Shown: piece after piece, positions 58,376 through 64,000 of the stretch
Layout: each line of letters begins with the position of its first letter
Numbering within the stretch: position 1 is the first letter of the stretch
Origin: Leucobacter chironomi DSM 19883
GTDB taxonomy: Bacteria; Actinomycetota; Actinomycetes; Actinomycetales; Microbacteriaceae
NCBI RefSeq assembly: GCF_000421845.1
Contig: NZ_ATXU01000007.1
Span: 1 to 64,000 of the forward strand
DNA length: 64,000 nucleotides
Reading direction: 5' to 3'
The notes under the pieces: generated by a model
What the model was told of the DNA's origin: nothing
The model's database searches: none
Seen by the model: only the letters and a program-made list of their open reading frames with translations
Position numbers and translations under genes: made by a program

Positions 58376-60084
58376 CGCGGCTCGTCGAGGCCTGGTGGTC
58401 GGTGCTGCACGGGCGCCGCTTCCTCTCGGCGTGGTCGCTCTGGGGCTCGCTGCCGGTGGCGGTCACGGTGATGGGCGCCTACCTCGGTGCGGACGGAGCC
58501 CACGCGGGAGCGCTGCTCGTGGTGTCGGTGGCCTCGTGGGGAATCGCGGCAGCGGTGCTCTTGCCGGTTGCGCGGCTGGCGGCCCGGTGCGAGCGCCCCG
58601 TGGTCCGCGCCGCGGTTGTGGCCCTCGCGGTCACGGTTCTGGCGGGCACGCGGCCGCTGCTGCTCGACGCCCTGTGCGGGGCGGTCGGAGCGCCTGCGGC
58701 ATCGCCGGAGTGGCTGCCGTTCCGGATCGCCACGAACATCGCCGTCTGGTGGGCGCTGCTGTCGGCGCTCGCTCTGCTGGGGGAGACGGTGCGGGTGCGC
58801 CGGGTCGCGAACGGCCGCCTCGCGGCGCTCGCGGCCGAGTTCGCGAGTATCGAGCGCGAGGGCGCTGAGCGTGCACGGGGGGTGCAGCGCCTGGCCGAGG
58901 AGTGCCGCGATGCGCTCGCGAGCGAGGCTGCGACCCTCGACCCCGAACAGGGCGAGGCGGTCGTGCGCTTCTCGCAGCGGGTGCGGCAGTGGTCGCACCG
59001 CTTCGCGCACGAGGCGGAGGCGGCGCGGATCGGGCGACCGGATCCGCCCCCCGCCGAGGTGGCGCTGCGAGGAAGCGGACGCCTGCCGGGCGCGCGCCTG
59101 CGGGTGCCGCCGGTCGGCGCGGTGAGCGTGCTCTGGGCGGTGCTCGTGCTGCCCTACGCGGTGCGGGAGCTGCCGCCGGCGATCTTCGCGGTGTCGTGCG
59201 CGCTGCTCGTCGGGGGCGGTATCGCCATCGACGGCTGGGTGCGTCGGCGGCGGATCCGCGCGGTCAACCGGGTGGCGGTGCTGCTCACGCTCTGGAGCGC
59301 GGCGGGCGCGGGACTGGCGCTGCTCGTGCAGTTGGGCGGCGGGGTGCCGCCGCGGTACGCCTGGATCTCAGTGCCGGCACTGCCGCTCGTGGCGCTGGTG
59401 CTGTGCCGATGCTCGGGGCTCGTGCACGGGTGGGCGCTCGATGGGCGCAGACTCGAGGCGGTGGTGCGCGAACGGCAGCGCTCGCTCGCGGCGGCGAACG
59501 CGGAGGCCCGGGCGGTGGCCGAGCTGGCGAGCCGGCGCCTGCACGGCGAGATCCAGGCGGCCTGCGTGCGGCTGCTCGCGGCGGATCGTCCGGGGCACGC
59601 CGAGGCGTCGCTGCGTGAGCTGCGCGAGGCGATCGCGCAGCTCGGCGCCGCCGCCGTTCCGGCGCCGCGTCCGGGCGCGGCGCCGCTTGATGCGCTGCTG
59701 CACGACTGGGCCTGCGTCGTCTCCCTCGAACACGAGATCTCGCCGGAGGCGCGGGAGCTCCTCGAATCGGCGCCCGGTGCGGCGGCTGGTGCCGCCGAGG
59801 TGGTGACCGAGGGGCTGGTCAATGCGGTGAAGCACGCGGCGGCGCCGGAGGTGCGGGTGGCGGTGACGCGGGCGCAGACGGGGGCCGGGGCTCGCCTCGA
59901 TATCGAGGTGGTGAGCGCCGGCATCCTGCCCGCCGGCGCTGCGCTGCGCGGGAACGCTCCGGTGGCGCTGCTCGGCGCGGAGCTGACGCAGCGCAGCGGC
60001 GATGTCGTGCTGCGCGCGAGCCTCGCGGTACCGGCAGTCGTGCCAGCCGCACATTCCGCCGAACCCCTCGGGGGGACGCGCTAG
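58372..60084 (+). CDS. Atypical membrane sensor histidine kinase
   Basis: The 570-residue protein has two sets of membrane helices (about 20-140 and 250-350). A candidate phospho-acceptor H391 lies in RRLHGEIQ. A degenerate HATPase end has an N-box-like EGLVNAVKHAAAPEV (N484) and then only a short tail. The G1 and G2 glycine boxes of normal kinases are not visible. GTG 58372 overlaps the regulator stop. It may be a weak or non-catalytic kinase, or a phosphatase for its partner. Confidence 0.78.
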   Translation: MTRLVEAWWSVLHGRRFLSAWSLWGSLPVAVTVMGAYLGADGAHAGALLVVSVASWGIAAAVLLPVARLAARCERPVVRAAVVALAVTVLAGTRPLLLDALCGAVGAPAASPEWLPFRIATNIAVWWALLSALALLGETVRVRRVANGRLAALAAEFASIEREGAERARGVQRLAEECRDALASEAATLDPEQGEAVVRFSQRVRQWSHRFAHEAEAARIGRPDPPPAEVALRGSGRLPGARLRVPPVGAVSVLWAVLVLPYAVRELPPAIFAVSCALLVGGGIAIDGWVRRRRIRAVNRVAVLLTLWSAAGAGLALLVQLGGGVPPRYAWISVPALPLVALVLCRCSGLVHGWALDGRRLEAVVRERQRSLAAANAEARAVAELASRRLHGEIQAACVRLLAADRPGHAEASLRELREAIAQLGAAAVPAPRPGAAPLDALLHDWACVVSLEHEISPEARELLESAPGAAAGAAEVVTEGLVNAVKHAAAPEVRVAVTRAQTGAGARLDIEVVSAGILPAGAALRGNAPVALLGAELTQRSGDVVLRASLAVPAVVPAAHSAEPLGGTR

Positions 60085-60117
60085 CGTACGATCCACCCCA
60101 GCGAGAAGGCGGAACCC

Positions 60118-60792
60118 GTGAACGATCTCACCCAGTTGATCCCGATCGCCGCCGGAGTCATGATCTCGCCGCTGCCGATCGTCGCGGCGGTCGCGCTGCT
60201 GCTGTCGGCGCGGGGCCGCGCGAACGGCCTCGCCTTCGTCGCTGCGAGCGTCGTGGTGCTGTTCGCGTGGACGCTGCTCGGCGGTCTCACCGCGTCGCGC
60301 GCCGGTGCGGGGCACTCCGACGGCGACGATCTCGTGGTGCTCATCATCACCGCGGTGCTCGCGCTCGGCTTCCTCGTGCTCGCCGTGACGAGCTGGCTCG
60401 GGAGGCCCCGGGCCGGACAGCCGGCGCAGACGCCGTCGTGGTTGGCCGTCGCGGACACGCTCACGCCGGTGCGCTCCGCCGGGCTCGGTGCGCTCATGGG
60501 GGTCACGAACGCCAAGAACATCCCGCTCGCGCTCAAGGCGGGTGCGCTCGTCGGCTCCCACGACCTGCCGGTGGCGGCGGTCGTGGGCGTGAGCGCGGTC
60601 TTCGCGGTGGGGGCGTCGCTCGCGCTCATCCTGCTCGTCTTGCTGGCGGCCAGCCGCTCGCAGCGCATCGGGGCGGCGCTGCAGCGGCTGAAGTCAGAGC
60701 TCATCGCCCACAACGCGATCATCATGTCCGTGCTCTTCGCGCTGCTCGCGGCTTCGGAGATCGGGCACCTGCTGCACGCGCTGATCCGCTGA
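60118..60792 (+). CDS. GAP-family membrane protein (Sap type)
   Basis: The 224-residue protein has six membrane helices in a LysE-like arrangement: LIPIAAGVMISPLPIVAAVALLLS at the start and GVTNAKNIPLALKAGALVG in the middle. This is the pattern of the GAP family, which includes the mycobacterial sulfolipid-addressing protein. It probably helps move a lipid or glycolipid. GTG 60118 has agaaggcgg upstream. Confidence 0.8.
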   Translation: MNDLTQLIPIAAGVMISPLPIVAAVALLLSARGRANGLAFVAASVVVLFAWTLLGGLTASRAGAGHSDGDDLVVLIITAVLALGFLVLAVTSWLGRPRAGQPAQTPSWLAVADTLTPVRSAGLGALMGVTNAKNIPLALKAGALVGSHDLPVAAVVGVSAVFAVGASLALILLVLLAASRSQRIGAALQRLKSELIAHNAIIMSVLFALLAASEIGHLLHALIR

Positions 60793-60848
60793 TCCGCTGA
60801 ACCGCTGAACCGCGGCCGGAGGGCTGCCTTGTACGAAAGGAACCGCAC

Positions 60849-62420
60849 ATGTCCGAGGAGATCATCGCGCGGGCGAGCGCGGGCACGTTCATCGGGTCCG
60901 AGGAGGCGGAGTCGGGCGCGCGGGTGTGGCGCGGCATCCGGTACGCGCTGCCGCCGGTGGGCGAGCTGCGATGGCGCGATCCCGTCGCGGCGCCGAGGGC
61001 GTCCGAGCCGGTGACCTGCGCGAGCGCCCCGCCGGCTGCACCGCAGCTGCCGAACCCCGCTGTGCCGCTCGGCGACGACGCCGTCATCGACGAGGATTGC
61101 CTGTTCCTCAACGTGTGGGCGCCTGCGGCGGCCGAGGCGCTGCCGGTCATGGTGTGGGTGCACGGCGGCGCCTACACCTTCGGGTCTTCGGCGCAGCCCC
61201 TGTTCGAGGGGGCGACGCTGGTGCGCGAGGGCGGCGTGGTGCTCGTCACGCTGAACTACCGGCTGGGTGCGCTCGGCTTCCTCGACCTCTCGGGGGTGGA
61301 TCCCGACGCCTTCGACGGCAATCTCGCGTTGAAGGATGTGCTGCTCGCGCTCTCCTGGGTGCGCGAGAACGTCGCCGCGTTCGGCGGTGATCCTTCGCGG
61401 GTGACGGTCTTCGGGGAGTCGGCGGGTGGCGGGCTGGTGACGGCGCTGCTCGCGGTGCCGTCGGCTGCGGGCCTGTTCCACCGGGCCATCGTGCAGTCGT
61501 CGCCGGCGTCGAGCATGTACGGGCCCGAGCGTGCGCGGGAGGTGGCGGATCGTTTTCTCGCGGAAGCGGGGGAGTCCGGGGCGGATCCGGCCCGGTTGCG
61601 CGAGCTGCCGGTCGACGAGATCGTGCGTGCGAGCACTGCGGTGTACGCGGCGGTGCCGCAGCAGTCGCCGGGGCGGCTCGCGTTCGCGCCGGTGGTCGAT
61701 GGTTCGCTGCTCCCGGAGGCGCCGATCACGGTGCTGCGCGAGGGGCGCGGGCATCCGGTGCCGCTCATCATCGGCACGAACCGCGACGAGGCGTCGCTGT
61801 TCAAGTTCATGAAGTCGCCCCTGATCCCGATCACCGAGGATCGGCTCCTGGAGATGTTCGCGGACATGCGGGCCGAGGCGCCGGGCCTGGAGCTGCCGTC
61901 GGTGCAGCAGGTGGCGTCGGCCTACGAGGGGGTGCGGCACCGGGTGCTGGGGCTCGGAGTGGCCCGCGACATCGGGTTCCGCATGCCGGGCGTGTGGATC
62001 GCCGAGGGGCACAGCGCGGTGGCGCCGGTGTGGTTCTACCGTTTCGATCACAGCAGCCCGTTCCTGAAGCTCATCGGGCTCGGCGCGACGCACGCCACCG
62101 AGCTGCCCTACCTGTGGGGCAACCTCGACGGCGGGCCGAAGGATCCCACGTTCCGCCTCGGCGGACGACGTGAGGCCGGCAGGATCGGGGCGCGGATGCG
62201 CGCGCGGTGGACGGCGTTCGCCCGTGGCGGGAGTCCGCAGGCCGTGGCGCCGGAGGGTGTCGCGTCGGAGGGTGTCGCGCCGGAGGGTGCCGCGGAGTGG
62301 CGCCCGTACGATCTGGCCTCGCGCGGGACGCTCGTGATCGGACGGGAGGATCGCTGCGTGGACGATCTCGACGGTGCGCTGCGGGCCGGCTGGGGCGACG
62401 AGGTGCTCTCGTTCCGGTGA
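60849..62420 (+). CDS. Type B carboxylesterase
   Basis: The 523-residue alpha/beta hydrolase has YALPPVGELRW, DCLFLNVW, the oxyanion hole VHGGAY and the nucleophile S191 in GESAGG. The catalytic His probably lies in GATHATELPYLW. It is of the cholinesterase/para-nitrobenzyl esterase type. No signal peptide is seen, so it is cytoplasmic. A small in-frame repeat (PEGVASEGVAPEGA) near residue 470 is a local codon duplication. The ribosome site aaagga is 7 nt upstream. Confidence 0.9.
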   Translation: MSEEIIARASAGTFIGSEEAESGARVWRGIRYALPPVGELRWRDPVAAPRASEPVTCASAPPAAPQLPNPAVPLGDDAVIDEDCLFLNVWAPAAAEALPVMVWVHGGAYTFGSSAQPLFEGATLVREGGVVLVTLNYRLGALGFLDLSGVDPDAFDGNLALKDVLLALSWVRENVAAFGGDPSRVTVFGESAGGGLVTALLAVPSAAGLFHRAIVQSSPASSMYGPERAREVADRFLAEAGESGADPARLRELPVDEIVRASTAVYAAVPQQSPGRLAFAPVVDGSLLPEAPITVLREGRGHPVPLIIGTNRDEASLFKFMKSPLIPITEDRLLEMFADMRAEAPGLELPSVQQVASAYEGVRHRVLGLGVARDIGFRMPGVWIAEGHSAVAPVWFYRFDHSSPFLKLIGLGATHATELPYLWGNLDGGPKDPTFRLGGRREAGRIGARMRARWTAFARGGSPQAVAPEGVASEGVAPEGAAEWRPYDLASRGTLVIGREDRCVDDLDGALRAGWGDEVLSFR

Positions 62421-62446
62421 CCCGGCACGACCGGAGCCCGCTCGTG

Positions 62447-62475
62447 TTGCGTGCTGGATGCCGAGTCGCTAAGGT
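62447..62475 (+). promoter_or_regulatory. Promoter of tRNA-Ala
   Basis: TTGCGT (62447-62452), a 17-bp spacer and TAAGGT (62470-62475) form a sigma-70-type promoter. The transcript would begin near 62482 and carry about 75 nt of leader. Confidence 0.6.
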
Positions 62476-62481
62476 TGTCTA

Positions 62482-62557
62482 GGTCAGAACCGGGCGGCCA
62501 CGCGGCCCGGGGGAGTTCGATTCGATCTCCCGCTGCAGAAGCCGCATCAGCGGCTTC
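62482..62557 (+). other. tRNA-Ala leader with hairpins and a T-arm-like repeat
   Basis: The leader has the hairpin ccgggc/gcccgg (62490-62510) and gggagttcgattc (62511-62523), which repeats 13 bases of the tRNA T arm (62606-62618). A perfect 8-bp hairpin gaagccgc-atca-gcggcttc (62538-62557) abuts the first tRNA base. It may guide RNase processing or be the remnant of a second tRNA. Confidence 0.55.
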
Positions 62558-62630
62558 GGGTCCTTAACTCAGTTGGTAGAGTGCCTGCTTTGCAAGCAGG
62601 ATGTCGGGAGTTCGATTCTCCCAGGATCCA
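62558..62630 (+). tRNA. tRNA-Ala (TGC)
   Basis: Acceptor GGGTCCT/AGGATCC with the alanine identity pair G3-T70. Anticodon stem CCTGC/GCAGG with loop TTTGCAA, anticodon TGC at 62591-62593, T arm GGGAG-TTCGATT-CTCCC. Discriminator A is followed by CCG, so the CCA end is not encoded and must be added. Confidence 0.97.
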
Positions 62631-62632
62631 CC

Positions 62633-63110
62633 GAAATTGTCTTACTTGACACGCGACATCGGAAGATGCGGGATGTTCCCGTGATTCGTTGCTGCCCTGG
62701 TGCGTATCCTCTGCGTCCACATGGTCAGCCTCAGTCGGTCCTGAATCTCGGCGGCATCCGCGGCCGGAAGTGCCCGGTGACTATGGCTGGGCCAGCCTGG
62801 ACCGGGATGACCTCGGTGATTCTGCTCGTCGAACGACCGTTCCCGACGAGCTATCGCAGGAGAGGGTGCGTGGGCGCAGTCTTCGGGATGCCGGCGACGA
62901 TCGAGGGGTCGCGCCGCCGTCGCAGGCCAGGTCGATCTACCTCCGCGATCCGCACCATTCATCCCCAGAGTTATCCACAGCTGGGGATGAATTACAGGGA
63001 TGTGATTCGGGGGACCCGGTAAATGACATCTATCTTCATGCGTGCAGAGCGATGACGGGCGCTGCCGCTTGCAGAGTTGTTATTCACAACTTGGGGATAG
63101 ACCGATCGCT
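62633..63110. other. Gene-free region with DnaA boxes and a perfect inverted repeat
   Basis: No convincing gene lies here. attcatccccag (62957-62968) and ctggggatgaat (62981-62992) form a 12-bp perfect inverted repeat whose 12-nt loop holds TTATCCACA (62971-62979). A second box-like TTATTCACA is at 63080-63088, in a small gttgt/acaac palindrome. The rest shows nothing I recognise. Confidence 0.65.
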
Positions 63111-63833
63111 TCAGCCGCGCACCACGACCAGCCGGCGTTTGCCCTCCACGAAGCGCATCCGCTCCAGATCTCTGAGCGCATCGCGGCCCACCCACGCCCG
63201 CGGCTGCCCGGCGGCGGACGCCAGCCGCTCCGCGACCTCCGCGGCGCGATCCCGGCTCGCGAGATCGCGCTGGCCCACCTCGCGCAGCGCCCACGACACC
63301 GCCTTCTTCACGTGGAGCCGAGGGTCGTCCGAGTGCCGCTCGATGAGTTCGAGATAGTCGCGCACCGCCTCTTCCAGCAGTGCGCGCTCGTGCGTCGCCG
63401 ACGACGCCATCAGCGCGAACGCCGCCCGCTTCGTGTACGTCGGCTCGGCATCGCTCCACAGGCGGATGAGCGATCGATACCCCTCGATGCGCAGGAACAG
63501 GGTGTTGCAGAGGTGATCGCAGAGATCCCACGACTGCACATCCGCCAGCAGGGCGCTCGCCTCGCCGGGGGAGAGCGTCGCCGGGTCGAACACCAGCGCC
63601 GCGAGCAGCCGCGCCTCGTGCACCCCCGTCGCCCAGAGCTCGCGCGCGAGAGAGTTCGAACGCTCGACACTCCTCGCGATCCTGTGGATCACGGGAACGG
63701 GCACGCCGATGCTCTCCGCCTCCGGGATCCCGAGCCGCACCGCGCTGCGCCGATGCCGCTCCGAGGCCTCCGCCCTGAGCATCGCGAGAAGTTCGCGCGA
63801 CGTCGCGCGCTCCCGTGCATCTGCGGTGCGCAT
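63111..63833 (-). CDS. DNA alkylation repair protein (AlkD-like)
   Basis: The 240-residue protein is made of HEAT-like helical repeats, with WDLCDHLCNTLF, KRAAFALMAS and HVKKAVSWALREVG typical of AlkD glycosylases, which excise bulky 3- or 7-alkylpurines. TAGCAT (63840-63845, minus) lies 6 nt before the ATG, so the mRNA may be leaderless. The substrate is inferred from the family. Confidence 0.88.
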   Translation of the reverse strand: MRTADARERATSRELLAMLRAEASERHRRSAVRLGIPEAESIGVPVPVIHRIARSVERSNSLARELWATGVHEARLLAALVFDPATLSPGEASALLADVQSWDLCDHLCNTLFLRIEGYRSLIRLWSDAEPTYTKRAAFALMASSATHERALLEEAVRDYLELIERHSDDPRLHVKKAVSWALREVGQRDLASRDRAAEVAERLASAAGQPRAWVGRDALRDLERMRFVEGKRRLVVVRG

Positions 63834-63839
63834 GATCCG

Positions 63840-63845
63840 ATGCTA
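63840..63845 (-). promoter_or_regulatory. -10 box of the AlkD-like gene (leaderless)
   Basis: TAGCAT on the minus strand with 6 nt to the start codon, the same layout as the AAA and LssY_C genes. Confidence 0.55.
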
Positions 63846-63873
63846 CGTGACCTGCTGCGAGCTCAGCCCGGCC

Positions 63874-64000
63874 TCAGCCGAGCGCGGCGAGGATCGCCAG
63901 GTGGTCGCTGTCCCCGGTGCGCAGCGTCTGCGCGCCCGAAACCTCGAAACCGCGCTGGTAGACGTGGTCGATTCTGGCCAGCGGGAACGCAGCCGGCCAG
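63874..64000 (-). CDS. Endonuclease/exonuclease/phosphatase-family protein, C-terminal part
   Basis: About 41 codons of an incomplete minus-strand gene are visible. They include ARIDHVYQRGF, then a strand, then GDSDHLAILAALG and the stop. The IDH and SDH motifs with this spacing are the end of the EEP fold (exonuclease III/DNase I type). The 5' part lies beyond the window edge, so substrate and full length cannot be judged. Confidence 0.7.
   Translation of the reverse strand, partial: WPAAFPLARIDHVYQRGFEVSGAQTLRTGDSDHLAILAALG

Noticed and set aside
62230-62300. Short tandem repeat in the esterase gene
   Set aside because: An in-frame duplication of about 5 codons (PEGVA-type) with no frameshift. 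Ordinary slippage.
62573-63022. Open frame starting inside tRNA-Ala
   Set aside because: It overlaps a certain tRNA, has low-quality composition and covers the DnaA-box repeat region.

Overview
This window comes from a GC-rich actinobacterium. The gene content points to the family Microbacteriaceae, with a Leucobacter-like layout the best guess. The main evidence is a C50-carotenoid operon (idi-crtE-crtB-crtI-crtYe-crtYf/crtEb-MmpL) next to a MarR regulator, the actinobacterial origin gene order, a DUF3566 gene after gyrA, TTG/GTG starts, and many candidate leaderless genes with TAGNNT boxes 6-8 nt before the start codon. No insertion sequence, prophage, CRISPR array or rRNA operon was seen. 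The species call is inference.

Layout. 1-6.9 kb: metal and oxidative stress genes (CsoR-type operator, copZ-copA, a CDF exporter, furA-katG). 7-12.4 kb, minus strand: an aromatic/histidinol-phosphate-type aminotransferase, then E1 alpha, E1 beta and E2 of a branched-chain 2-oxoacid dehydrogenase and a GNAT acetyltransferase. 12.4-16.9 kb, minus: a tightly coupled three-gene operon of a Vps4/katanin-like AAA ATPase and two TPR membrane proteins of unknown function. 17-23 kb: a holin-like membrane protein, a low-molecular-weight phosphatase, purB, a siderophore-interacting flavoprotein, an LssY_C protein and small membrane proteins. 23-29.2 kb, minus: dnaB, rplI, rpsR, ssb, rpsF, a PIG-L/MshB-like deacetylase and the CCA-adding enzyme.

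29.2-48.8 kb is the replication-origin neighbourhood: DUF6049 protein, trxB, trxA, parB, parA, rsmG, jag/khpB, yidC, yidD, rnpA and rpmH on the left, and dnaA, dnaN, recF, DUF721, gyrB, gyrA and DUF3566 on the right. DnaA boxes lie on both sides of dnaA. Three perfect parS sites are visible, two of them inside recF. Further DnaA-box clusters lie upstream of dnaB and downstream of the tRNA-Ala.

48.9-62.6 kb: tRNA-Ile, the divergent MarR (CrtR-like) regulator and the carotenoid operon, whose overlapping start/stop codons imply translational coupling. The crtYf and crtEb reading frames are fused in one ORF, and an MmpL-type transporter is coupled at the end. A response regulator with an atypical sensor kinase, a GAP-family membrane protein, a type B carboxylesterase and tRNA-Ala follow. 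The right edge holds an AlkD-like gene and the C-terminal end of a probable endonuclease/exonuclease/phosphatase-family gene that runs out of the window.

The least explained elements are the AAA/TPR operon, the crtYf-crtEb fusion, the DnaA-box clusters away from oriC, the parS pair inside recF, a possible S6:S18-type leader of rpsF, and the absence of murJ from its usual place.
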